DNA of 55,644 nucleotides from Bacillota bacterium (lineage in GTDB: Bacteria; Bacillota; Clostridia; Christensenellales; Borkfalkiaceae). The translations under genes were made by a program, and so were the position numbers. The notes beneath the pieces are model-generated. The model had not been told where the DNA came from. It worked only from the letters and a program-made list of their open reading frames with translations, and made no database searches. Where the stretch lies: the NCBI GenBank assembly GCA_003343995.1, contig QAKE01000085.1, positions 1 through 55,644 of the forward strand, given 5' to 3'. Below are positions 24,813 to 32,816 of this stretch, one piece after another. The stretch's first letter is position 1. Each line of letters begins with the position of its first letter.

Positions 24813-27151
24813 TTCCCGCCCTCCGAAAAGGCGTTTTTAAACACCTCGTCCACGTCGGAAATGGGGATAAACTCGATTTTGCTTTTGATTTCCTTGGGGA
24901 TTTCCTCCAAATCCTTTTCGTTGCCTTTGGGGATAACGATGTTATGAATGCCGATTCTATGCGCCGCGAGCGCCTTTTCCTTCAGTCCGCCGATGGGCAG
25001 AACCTTGCCGCGCAGGGTGATCTCCCCCGTCATGGCGACGTCCTTTCTCACCCTTCTGCCGGTAAACGCCGACAAAATCGCCGTAGCCATGGTGATGCCC
25101 GCGCTCGGACCGTCCTTCGGCGTAGCCCCCTCGGGCACGTGGATGTGTATGTCCGTCGTATCGAACACGTTTTCGTCGATGCCGTACTTCGCGGCGTTGG
25201 CGCGGATATAGCTGATGCCCGCGCGCGCCGATTCCTTCATCACGTCGCCGAGCTTGCCCGTCAGCAAAATCTCCCCCTTGCCGCGCATCAGGCTCACTTC
25301 GATGATGAGCGTCGTGCCGCCCACCGCCGTCCATGCGAGCCCCGTGGCGGAACCGACTTCGTCCTCCTCGATGGGCTTGTTCTTCACGAATTTGCGGATG
25401 CCCAAAAATTCCCCCGCCTTCTTTTCGGTGACGAGGATTTTTTTCTTCGCCCTGCCCTCGGCAACGCGGATGGACACCTTGCGGCACACCGTGCCGATTT
25501 CCCGCTCCAGATTGCGCACGCCCGCTTCCATGGTATAGCCGCGGATGATCTCTTTCAGCCCGTTTTCGGTAAAGGCGATATTGTCCGTCGTCAGCCCGTT
25601 TTCGGCGATCTGCTTGGGCGCGAGATAGCGCTTGGCGATCTCCACCTTTTCCTCCTCGGTATAGCCGTTGATTTCGATGACTTCCATTCTGTCGAGCAGC
25701 GGATAGGGTATGGTATCGAGGGAGTTCGCGGTGGTGATGAAGATGACCTTGGATAAATCGTACGGCACTTCGAGATAGCGGTCGCGGAAGGTGGAATTCT
25801 GCTCGGGATCGAGCACTTCCAAAAGCGCGCTCGCGGGATCTCCGTGAATGTCGCTGGAAAGTTTATCGATTTCGTCGAGCAGGAACACGGGGTTGGAAGA
25901 ACCCGCGTTTTTCAGCCCGTAGATAATGCGCCCCGGCATCGCCCCCACGTAGGTGCGCCGATGCCCGCGGATTTCCGCCTCGTCCTTCACGCCGCCGAGA
26001 CTCATTCTTACGAATTTTCTGCCGAGCGCCCGCGCCACCGATTTGGCGATGGAGGTTTTGCCCACCCCCGGGGGACCTACGAAACAGAGCACCGGCCCCT
26101 TGATTTTTTTGGTGAGCTGCAGCACCGCGAGGTATTCCACGATGCGCTCCTTCACGTTTTCCAGCCCGAAATGATCGCCGTCCAGCACCGCTTTCGCCTG
26201 CGTTAAGCTGGCGGTATCCTCCGTACATTCGTTAAAGGGCAGCTCTTTGATCCAGTCGAGATAATTCAATATTATGGAATAATCGGGGCTCGACGGGCTG
26301 ATTTTATCGAGGCGCGCCAGCTCCTTGAGCGCCTTCGCCTCCACCTCTTCGGGCAGGTGCTTTTCCTTGATTTCCGCGGCGAGCGTCTTTTTCTCGTCCT
26401 CGTCGTCGCCCAGCTCCGCGTGAATGGCTTTGAGCTGTTCGCGCAGATAATATTCCTTTTGGTTTTTATCGATGCTCCTGCGCACCGACGCGCTGACCTT
26501 GCGCTCGATTTTCGCGATTTCCAGCTCGCGCGCCATCAGCTTGCAAAAATTTTTCAGCCGGACGACCGTTTCGCGCTCCTCCAACAGCTCCTGACAGGGC
26601 TTTTCCTTGAAAAAGAGCACGGAAAGCGCGTTGTCGACGAATTCGTCGGCGTCCTCGATTTCCCCGAGGCGCGCCAGAACGTCCTTCGGCACCTGCTTGT
26701 CGAACAGGGTGTATTCCACCACCGACTGCCGCGCCAAGCGCATATACGCCTCGGTTTCCGCCTCGTCGCCCCTAACGTAATCCTCCCGCACGGCGACGAC
26801 GCCGAACATGCCGTCGGCAAAGCTCACGCTCTCCGCGCGAGCGCGGTAAAGCGCTTCCACGCTCAGCTTCTGCCCCCCCGCGGGCAGCTTGGTGATCTGC
26901 GTTATGCGCGCCACCACGCCGCAGCGGTAAATATCGCCCTTGCGGGGATTGTCCTGCAAGGCGTTTTTCTGCGCGGCGACGAAGATTTTCCCGCCGTTTT
27001 CCAACGCCAGCTCCGCCGCGCGCACGGACATCGGTCTGCCCACGTCGAAATTGACGAAGGTTTTCGGGAAAATGACCTTGCCCCTCAGCGCGATCATCGG
27101 CAGCGTTTCGCCGATGTTTTCCGTTTTTTCCATCAAATTATTTTCCGTCAT
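24809..27151 (-). CDS. lon: ATP-dependent protease Lon (LonA)
   Basis: Cytosolic AAA+ serine protease for misfolded and regulatory proteins. The 780-residue protein has the LonA N-terminal substrate domain (about 15-215), a coiled-coil linker, Walker A GPPGVGKTS near 357, Walker B VFLLDEIDK, and the C-terminal peptidase domain with the catalytic Ser in KDGPSAGITM near 682 and Lys in GGLKEKALAA near 722. It is coupled to ysxC by a 4-base overlap. The pair lies 8 kb from tig-clpP-clpX, with which it is often contiguous in Clostridia. Confidence 0.97.
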   Translation of the reverse strand: MTENNLMEKTENIGETLPMIALRGKVIFPKTFVNFDVGRPMSVRAAELALENGGKIFVAAQKNALQDNPRKGDIYRCGVVARITQITKLPAGGQKLSVEALYRARAESVSFADGMFGVVAVREDYVRGDEAETEAYMRLARQSVVEYTLFDKQVPKDVLARLGEIEDADEFVDNALSVLFFKEKPCQELLEERETVVRLKNFCKLMARELEIAKIERKVSASVRRSIDKNQKEYYLREQLKAIHAELGDDEDEKKTLAAEIKEKHLPEEVEAKALKELARLDKISPSSPDYSIILNYLDWIKELPFNECTEDTASLTQAKAVLDGDHFGLENVKERIVEYLAVLQLTKKIKGPVLCFVGPPGVGKTSIAKSVARALGRKFVRMSLGGVKDEAEIRGHRRTYVGAMPGRIIYGLKNAGSSNPVFLLDEIDKLSSDIHGDPASALLEVLDPEQNSTFRDRYLEVPYDLSKVIFITTANSLDTIPYPLLDRMEVIEINGYTEEEKVEIAKRYLAPKQIAENGLTTDNIAFTENGLKEIIRGYTMEAGVRNLEREIGTVCRKVSIRVAEGRAKKKILVTEKKAGEFLGIRKFVKNKPIEEDEVGSATGLAWTAVGGTTLIIEVSLMRGKGEILLTGKLGDVMKESARAGISYIRANAAKYGIDENVFDTTDIHIHVPEGATPKDGPSAGITMATAILSAFTGRRVRKDVAMTGEITLRGKVLPIGGLKEKALAAHRIGIHNIVIPKGNEKDLEEIPKEIKSKIEFIPISDVDEVFKNAFSEGGK

Positions 27152-27221
27152 TGAACACCTTATGTTTGGAATTTTCCGCCCTTTCGGCGGAGAGTATTCC
27201 CTAAATCGGAAAGTCGTCCGA

Positions 27222-28025
27222 TTATAAGCAATATTTTTTCAAAAGCGTTTCCACCGGCTTTTCGGCGTACGGCACGGTGATTTCGTCCGCCGCCGCCCTG
27301 AGCGCGTCGCTGCCGTCCCCCACCGAAACGCTGTGAAACCCCTGTTCCGTCAGGGAAAGATCGTTAGTGGAATCGCCCACCGCCAGAATTTCCGACGGTT
27401 TTATGCCGTACCTTTCGGCGAGATGCCGCGTGGAAATGCCCTTGCTGCACGCCGCGCTCACGATTTCCACCAAGTTTTTGGAACCGCTGTTGACCAGCAG
27501 TTTTCCGCCGAACAGCTTGCCGTACTTTTCCAAAATCCCCGAAAGGTCCTGCGCTTCGCACATCACCATGATCTTCTGCACCACGACGTTGCCTTCCTCG
27601 ATAAACGCCGCGAGATCCTCCCTTACGTACCCCGAAATGCCCGCCAGCCGCTCGTAAGCGTCGGTATAGGGGGTGCTTTCGGTATAGCAGAGCCGATCGT
27701 CATAATCGAGCAGCACGGTATGCCCGTCCGCCCGCAGCGCCCGCACCGCGTGCGCCGCAAGGGAGGTTTCTATGCCGTCGGAGTAAATGCGTTCCTCCGT
27801 ATCGATATCGGCGATGATCGCCCCCTGACAGGCGATCACGTAGCCGTGAAAGCCGTATTTCCTCAAAATCTTCGCCACGGAGGAATACAATCTGCCGGTG
27901 CAGACCGTGAAAATCCCTCCCTTCTTTTCGTATTCGCGGATCGCCGCGACGGTGCTCTCCTCGATAAAATCGGGGGAATTGCCCAACGTCCAGTCGAAAT
28001 CCGACACAACCATTTTATACTTCAT
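27222..28025 (-). CDS. HAD-superfamily Cof-type hydrolase
   Basis: Probable sugar-phosphate or nucleotide-cofactor phosphatase. The 267-residue protein carries HAD motif I SDFDWTLG (Asp9, Asp11), motif II TGR (about 42-44), the Cof-type cap domain in the middle, and motif IV GDSTNDLSL. Proteins of this subfamily are promiscuous and the substrate cannot be told. It lies 9 bases after uvrC and before lon and may share the uvrC transcript; GGTG provides the ribosome binding site. Confidence 0.85.
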   Translation of the reverse strand: MKYKMVVSDFDWTLGNSPDFIEESTVAAIREYEKKGGIFTVCTGRLYSSVAKILRKYGFHGYVIACQGAIIADIDTEERIYSDGIETSLAAHAVRALRADGHTVLLDYDDRLCYTESTPYTDAYERLAGISGYVREDLAAFIEEGNVVVQKIMVMCEAQDLSGILEKYGKLFGGKLLVNSGSKNLVEIVSAACSKGISTRHLAERYGIKPSEILAVGDSTNDLSLTEQGFHSVSVGDGSDALRAAADEITVPYAEKPVETLLKKYCL

Positions 28026-28034
28026 ACGTTCACC

Positions 28035-29849
28035 TCAATTATCTACGCTTTTGTGGAAAAAATTCCAAATTTCCTCCGCCCGTTTTTTGCCGATGCCCTC
28101 CACCGTGCAAAGCTGCTCCACGTCCGCCGCCAGAATGCCGTTGATGTCCTTGAACCTTTCCATCAGCGCGCGGCGCTTTTCCTTGCCGATGCCGGAAATC
28201 TCGTCCAGCAGAGAGGAAAGGGATCGCTTGTTCCGTAAATCGCGGTTGAAGGTGATGGCGAAACGGTGCGCCTCGTCGCGGATGCGCTGGAGCATGCGCA
28301 AACAGTAATCGCTTTTGGGCAGAACCACCGCCTCGCGGGAGAAAAGCGTAAAGATCTCCTCCTCCCGTTCCGCAAGGGAAATGAGGTCGATGCCCTCTAT
28401 GCCCATGTCGTCGAACACCTCTTTCACGGAAGAAAGCTGCCCCTTGCCGCCGTCGATGATGATCAGATCGGGCTTGGGAAAGCGTTCTTCTTCCGCCGTG
28501 CCCAGCTTGGCGAGCCTGCGGCGGAGCACCTCTTTCAGACACGCGAAGTCGTTGTTGCCCTCCACCGTGCGGATTTTGAAACGGCGGTATTCCGATTTAT
28601 CCGCCGAACCGTCGATAAACACCGTCATCGAACCGACCTTGTCCACCCCGCTGATGTGCGAGATGTCGAAGCACTCCATGCGGCGGGGATAGCGCGATAA
28701 ACGAAGCACCTCTTGCAGCCGCTTGCAGGCGGCAAGAGTCATATCCTCTTTGTGTCGGATCTTTTCGATATTGCGGGAAAGATATTCCTGCGCGTTGAGC
28801 TTCGCCATATCGACGAGCTGCTTGCGCACCCCCTGCTTGGGGCAGAGCACGCTGACGCTTGCGCCGAACTTTTCCTTAAAATAGCTTTCGGCGAGCTTTG
28901 CGTCGGTTTCCGCCGAAAGAATGATTTCCGACGGGATTTCCGCGTCCTGCTTGTAATAGCGGCTCAAAAATTCCGTCAGCGCCTCGCCTGCGGAAAACGC
29001 CGCGTCGGTGACGGCGAAGTTTTTACCGCCCGACATTCTGCCGCCCCGCACGACGAGCACGCTCACCGCCGAGTGAATGTTATCCGTTTCGTAGGCGAAA
29101 ATATCCGCCGAAAGAAAGCTGTTTAAGCTGGTGATGCGCTTGAGCCAGATTTTTTCCAGACCGCGAAGCTTGTCGCGGTAATTCATGGCGAGCTCGAACT
29201 CCTGCCGTTCGGCGGCAAGCTGCATCTTTTCCTTCAGAATACGTTCCGGCTCCTTGTCGTTGCCGTTCAAAAAGTCGATGGCTTTTTCCACGTTGACGCG
29301 GTATTCTTCCTTATCCGCCAGCCCCGCGCACGGCGCAAGACAGCGCTTGATATGGTAATTCAGGCAGGGTTTTTGCGGTTTGGCTTTCAGCGCGGTATTG
29401 CACGGGCGGATGGAAAACGTGGTCTGCACCAGCTCCAAAACGTCCTTTACCGAAACCCCGCCCATGAACGGACCGAAATATTTCGCCCCGTCCTTTTTGA
29501 TTTTGCGCGTAACGGAAAAGGTCGGAAACTCCTCTTTCAGATTGACTTTCAGATAGGGATAGGTTTTATCGTCCTTCAGCAGAATGTTATACTTCGGTTT
29601 ATGCTTTTTGATGAGGTTGTTTTCCAGACTCAGCGCGTCGATTTCCGATTTCGTGATGATATAGCTGAAATCGGAAACGTTTTCCACCATCGCCATCACC
29701 TTGTCGGTTTTAACGGAATTGAAAAAATACTGCCGTACCCTGTTTTTTAAATTTTTCGCCTTCCCCACGTAAATGACCGTGCCGTCCTTGTCGTACATGA
29801 TATACACGCCGGAATTTTCGGGGAGAAGTTTTAACTTATCTTCGAGCAT
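28035..29849 (-). CDS. uvrC: Excinuclease ABC subunit C
   Basis: Makes both incisions around lesions in nucleotide excision repair, with UvrA and UvrB. From ATG at 29849 the protein has 604 residues: GIY-YIG nuclease domain (GVYIMYDKDG and VIYVGKAKNLKNRV, about 14-38), a UvrB-binding UVR region (about 198-235), the RNase H-like C-terminal nuclease with IIDGGKGQL, and tandem helix-hairpin-helix motifs (SGIGKEKR and VEGIGKKRAEEI) at the end. The reading frame stays open to an upstream ATG at 29939, but family alignment and the promoter at 29857-29885 place the start at 29849, with a transcript that appears leaderless. Confidence 0.95.
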   Translation of the reverse strand: MLEDKLKLLPENSGVYIMYDKDGTVIYVGKAKNLKNRVRQYFFNSVKTDKVMAMVENVSDFSYIITKSEIDALSLENNLIKKHKPKYNILLKDDKTYPYLKVNLKEEFPTFSVTRKIKKDGAKYFGPFMGGVSVKDVLELVQTTFSIRPCNTALKAKPQKPCLNYHIKRCLAPCAGLADKEEYRVNVEKAIDFLNGNDKEPERILKEKMQLAAERQEFELAMNYRDKLRGLEKIWLKRITSLNSFLSADIFAYETDNIHSAVSVLVVRGGRMSGGKNFAVTDAAFSAGEALTEFLSRYYKQDAEIPSEIILSAETDAKLAESYFKEKFGASVSVLCPKQGVRKQLVDMAKLNAQEYLSRNIEKIRHKEDMTLAACKRLQEVLRLSRYPRRMECFDISHISGVDKVGSMTVFIDGSADKSEYRRFKIRTVEGNNDFACLKEVLRRRLAKLGTAEEERFPKPDLIIIDGGKGQLSSVKEVFDDMGIEGIDLISLAEREEEIFTLFSREAVVLPKSDYCLRMLQRIRDEAHRFAITFNRDLRNKRSLSSLLDEISGIGKEKRRALMERFKDINGILAADVEQLCTVEGIGKKRAEEIWNFFHKSVDN

Positions 29850-29856
29850 CGTATCT

Positions 29857-29885
29857 ATTATATAAGAAAAAGCGCCGTTTGACAA
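29857..29885 (-). promoter_or_regulatory. Promoter of uvrC, predicting a leaderless mRNA
   Basis: Minus-strand -35 TTGTCA (29880-29885), 17 bases, -10 TATAAT (29857-29862). Only 7 bases separate the -10 from the uvrC ATG at 29849, so transcription should begin at or next to the start codon. No Shine-Dalgarno can fit. Confidence 0.75.
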
Positions 29886-29904
29886 CTCATTTTTTCCAAA
29901 TGCG

Positions 29905-29930
29905 AAAAAACGCCGCGGCAATGCCGCGGC
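29905..29930 (-). terminator. Terminator after arsR-type gene
   Basis: GCCGCGG / CCGCGGC stem (7 bp, 5-base loop; flanking bases extend the symmetry) followed by T6 on the minus strand. It separates the arsR-like gene from the uvrC promoter. Confidence 0.75.
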
Positions 29931-29935
29931 TGCGA

Positions 29936-30271
29936 TCAATATCCCAAAAATTCCACGCCCTTCAACAGCACGTCGTTGAGCATTTCGTTTCTCAGCGCGT
30001 AAAACACCACCTTGCCCTGCCGCTTCGTGGTTACGGCGTTAAGGTTTTTAAGCAGTCTCAGCTGATGGGAAACGGTGGTCTGGTTGAGTTTGAGAATACG
30101 CGCCAGATCGCTGACGCACATTTCCGAAATCGCCAGCGCCGAAATCATTTTCAGCCGCGTATAATCGGAAAAAATGGTAAAAAAGCACACGAGTTCGTCC
30201 AGAATTTCCCCCGTGGGCACGTAATCGTTCACCAGCGATTGCGTGCGCTTATCCAAAAGCATACATTCCAT
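29936..30271 (-). CDS. ArsR/SmtB-family transcriptional regulator
   Basis: A 111-residue single-domain winged-helix protein. The recognition region reads LARILKLNQTTVSHQLRLLKN (about 56-77; Q-T-T-V-S-H-Q-L-R-L-L is the ArsR hallmark), followed by the wing RQGKVVFYAL. The alpha-3 metal site of classical ArsR (ELCVCDL) is EMCVSDL here (50-56), so one Cys is replaced by Ser, and metal sensing at that site is doubtful. An AT-rich segment at 30309-30338 between its ATG and the divergent small gene is the likely operator region. Confidence 0.88.
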   Translation of the reverse strand: MECMLLDKRTQSLVNDYVPTGEILDELVCFFTIFSDYTRLKMISALAISEMCVSDLARILKLNQTTVSHQLRLLKNLNAVTTKRQGKVVFYALRNEMLNDVLLKGVEFLGY

Positions 30272-30508
30272 ATCTGTTCCTCCGTCCGTTTGTTACCGAT
30301 ATGATAACATATATGAATATATAAGCATTTGAATATTTTTGTCTTTTTTTGCGTTAATTCGTCGTTTCTTCTTTCTCTCGAAAGTCGTTTTCCGTTGCCG
30401 AATGTTATCGCCCCACGTCTTGACCATCCTATACTTTTCGGCTGTTTTCGGCATGAAACGGCATTTTCGCGCATATATTTTTTTAAGGTCTTAAAAGGAG
30501 GTGTTGCG
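30272..30508. promoter_or_regulatory. Divergent intergenic region between arsR-type gene and 53-residue peptide gene
   Basis: Contains an AT-rich stretch (30309-30338) with two TGAATAT direct copies (30314-30320 and 30330-30336), in the style of ArsR/SmtB operators but without a clear inverted partner. A TATACT hexamer (30430-30435) could be a plus-strand -10, but no convincing -35 was found. Confidence 0.35.
30494..30503 (+). promoter_or_regulatory. Strong ribosome binding site of the 53-residue gene
   Basis: AAAGGAGGTG, near-perfect complement of the 16S rRNA tail, 5 bases before the ATG at 30509. It is one of the best Shine-Dalgarno sequences in the window and decides that this short frame is a gene. 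Confidence 0.85.
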
Positions 30509-30670
30509 ATGTCTAACGAAAACTTGGTGCTTTGGGGGTTGATTTTTCTGTTGTTTTACAACGGAACGATCAATTTAACGCAAGCGCTGTTGCTCGCCGC
30601 GCTCTTCACCGCAGGTTCTTGTAACAACTTCAGGAACGGCTGCGGCTGTCCGAATGCTGCGAATGCATGA
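30509..30670 (+). CDS. 53-residue hydrophobic membrane peptide with Cys-rich tail
   Basis: Not recognised. The peptide has one long hydrophobic segment (about 6-35, from LVLWGLIFLLFY to TQALLLAALF) and a short polar tail with three Cys (SCNNFRNGCGCPN). It is supported by a consensus ribosome binding site, an ATG at proper spacing, and an intrinsic terminator 16 bases after its stop, so it looks like a monocistronic small-protein gene. Its general look (hydrophobic, Gly/Asn/Cys tail) recalls small spore-coat or envelope peptides of Clostridia, but this is only resemblance. It lies divergent from the ArsR-type gene, which may control it. Confidence 0.7.
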   Translation: MSNENLVLWGLIFLLFYNGTINLTQALLLAALFTAGSCNNFRNGCGCPNAANA

Positions 30671-30686
30671 CACGTCTGACAGACTT

Positions 30687-30717
30687 AAAAGAACGCGCTA
30701 TCGAAGCGCGTTCTTTT
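30687..30717. terminator. Bidirectional terminator between the small peptide gene and the M16 peptidase gene
   Basis: 13-bp stem (30687-30699 with 30705-30717, 5-base loop) with A and T tracts on the two sides, lying between convergent genes. Confidence 0.88.
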
Positions 30718-30725
30718 TTTTGCCG

Positions 30726-31982
30726 TTATTTCGCGGCGGGGATTTTCAGTTTTCGTTTGGCTTTGCCCACCGTCGCCGCGGCGAGCTTGTCCAAATGGAA
30801 GTTTTCGTCGATGGCAACGTTTACGTCCTCCATGCGGCAGGCGTCGAGTTCTTCGATTTTCTTTTTCATGTCGAACAGCTCGTCCAGCATCAAAAGCTGT
30901 TTTCCGTACAACAGCATCTGGCTTGCCGTGCTTTCCTGCGCCATCAAAAAGGAAGCGCGCACCTGCTCCTTGCCGCGTTTGAACTCCGCCTCCGTGATGC
31001 CGTCCTTTTTCAGCCGCTCGATTTCCCCGAAGATGCAATCGAGCGCCATATCCCGCTTGGAGGGATTAACGCCGGCGTAAATTTCAAACGTGCCGAGATG
31101 AGCGTACTGCGAAACGTAGGAATACACCGAATACGCCAGCCCGTACTTTTCGCGGATGATTTGAAAAAGCCTGCTGCTCATGCCGCCGCCGAACACGGTG
31201 TTCAGCACGCGCACCGCCGCCGTCATCTTGGAGCCCAAGCGATACGAGGGCATGCAAAGCCCGATATGCGCCTGCTCGATATCCTTCGTCTTAAAGGCGT
31301 TGCCCGTAAAGATTTCCTTATGGAAAAAGGGCTGCGGTTTTTCCGCCGCGCGGGAAAAATTCGCGGCGAACAGCTCGTCGCAGATCTTTTCCGCTTCCGC
31401 AAAGGTGATATTTCCCGCGACGGACACCACGATGTTGGAAGGCACGTAAAAGCGGTCCATATAGGCGCGTATGTCCTCTTTCGTGAATTTTTCCACGTTC
31501 TGCGCCGTGCCGAGAATGGTTCTGCCCAGCCCCGTTTTACCGAAATACGCCTCCGCCAGAATATCCAAGCATAAATCTTCCGGCGTGTCCTCGCACATGT
31601 GGATTTCTTCCAAAATTACGCCCTTTTCGCGGGCGCTCTCCTCGTCGTCGAACACGGAATTGAAGAAAATATCCGATAAAATTTCCGCGCTCGCGGCAAA
31701 ATTTTCCTTTGTCGATTTCACGTAATAGCAGGTGTTTTCCTTTGCCGTGTACGCGTTGATCTGCGAGCCGAGCCCGTCGATCGCGTCGGAAATTTCAAAA
31801 GAGGAGCGTTTTTTCGTCCCCTTGAACAGCATGTGCTCGATATAGTGCGAAATGCCGTTGTTTTCCGCCGTTTCGTTTACGCTGCCCGTGTTGACGATGA
31901 TCCCCATCGACACGGTGAACATGCCCGCCATCGGCTTTACGACGAGCCGAAGCCCGTTGTCGTATATCTTAAATTCTTCCAT
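30726..31982 (-). CDS. M16-family zinc metallopeptidase (MlpA/YmxG-like)
   Basis: The 418-residue protein has the inverted zinc motif HYIEH (46-50) with the downstream Glu region about 75 residues later, so the peptidase half is intact, and the inactive-type C-terminal half completes the clamshell. Length matches processing-peptidase-like M16B enzymes. In Bacillus the rpsO-pnp-ylxY-mlpA order is conserved, and here the same order appears (35681 down to 30726). Substrate unknown; it is probably cytosolic as no signal peptide is visible. It starts 7 bases after the deacetylase-like gene. Confidence 0.92.
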   Translation of the reverse strand: MEEFKIYDNGLRLVVKPMAGMFTVSMGIIVNTGSVNETAENNGISHYIEHMLFKGTKKRSSFEISDAIDGLGSQINAYTAKENTCYYVKSTKENFAASAEILSDIFFNSVFDDEESAREKGVILEEIHMCEDTPEDLCLDILAEAYFGKTGLGRTILGTAQNVEKFTKEDIRAYMDRFYVPSNIVVSVAGNITFAEAEKICDELFAANFSRAAEKPQPFFHKEIFTGNAFKTKDIEQAHIGLCMPSYRLGSKMTAAVRVLNTVFGGGMSSRLFQIIREKYGLAYSVYSYVSQYAHLGTFEIYAGVNPSKRDMALDCIFGEIERLKKDGITEAEFKRGKEQVRASFLMAQESTASQMLLYGKQLLMLDELFDMKKKIEELDACRMEDVNVAIDENFHLDKLAAATVGKAKRKLKIPAAK

Positions 31983-31989
31983 CGTAGTT

Positions 31990-32706
31990 TTACTCCCCTA
32001 TGTTTTGCGATACAGTGACCGCGTTCAAACCTTCCTTTTCATAAATTCCGAGTATCTGCGGCAGTGCCGTCAGCGTGTGTTCTTTCGGGTGCATTAAGAT
32101 GAGATCGCCGCCCGTAACGTTTTCCGTCGCCCGCTTGACGACGAGGGAAACGTCCTTATCCCGCCAATCGATGGTGTCCTTCGACCACATGACGACTTTA
32201 TAATCGAGCTCCGCGCACGCCGCCAGCGTGTTTTTGCCGAACGCGCCCGACGGGGGCGCGAACAAGCGGGTTTTTACGCCGCAAAGCGCCTCGCAAATCA
32301 CCTCGGTGAGGTGGATTTCCTCTTTGTTTTTTTCCAAATTCAGTTTGGAATGGTCCTTGTGAAAATACCCGTGGTTGGCAAGCTCGTGCCCGCGCTCCAC
32401 GATTTTTTTCAGACATTCCGCGTTATCGTCCGCCCAGCAGCCCCCCACGAAGAAGGTCGCCTTTGCGCCGTATTCCTCCAAAACGTCCAAAATGCCTTCC
32501 ACAACCGGCGTGTTTTCGTACACGTTGAACATCAGCGACACGTTCTTTTCCGCACGGTTGCCGTTGTAATACGGCTCGTATCCGCCGCCCGACGTCACCG
32601 TCGCGGGCGTGGGCACGAGCGTGAACGCGAACACGCATATCACGATCGCCGCAACCGCAAGGTTCGACGCCAAGCCGATAAGCACGTCTTTTTTTAGTTT
32701 CTTCAT
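31990..32706 (-). CDS. YlxY-like polysaccharide deacetylase homologue, probably catalytically altered
   Basis: The 238-residue protein has an N-terminal membrane anchor (about 8-31) and a NodB-type domain. Motif 1, normally TFDDG, reads MFNVYEN here (59-65), so the catalytic and metal-binding Asp residues are absent. Motif 2 is partly present (NHGYFHKDH, His112 and His116), and the later RLFAPPSG and MWSKDTIDW motifs resemble the PdaB/YlxY group. Location between pnp and the M16 peptidase gene matches YlxY. Activity as a peptidoglycan or chitin deacetylase is therefore doubtful. The hairpin array lies directly upstream. Confidence 0.82.
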   Translation of the reverse strand: MKKLKKDVLIGLASNLAVAAIVICVFAFTLVPTPATVTSGGGYEPYYNGNRAEKNVSLMFNVYENTPVVEGILDVLEEYGAKATFFVGGCWADDNAECLKKIVERGHELANHGYFHKDHSKLNLEKNKEEIHLTEVICEALCGVKTRLFAPPSGAFGKNTLAACAELDYKVVMWSKDTIDWRDKDVSLVVKRATENVTGGDLILMHPKEHTLTALPQILGIYEKEGLNAVTVSQNIGE

Positions 32707-32816
32707 TCCCCGCTCCTTTTATACGATACTGCTCATAAAAAGATATGCGGAGCATGATCTCGAATATGCTTAAAAAAACGGGTGTATCGGGGATTGCGGA
32801 CGATATATAAAAATAG

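Noticed and set aside
28035..29939. 634-codon version of uvrC
   Set aside because: The extra 30 codons include the promoter and the arsR terminator region; UvrC proteins begin just before the GIY motif, at 29849.
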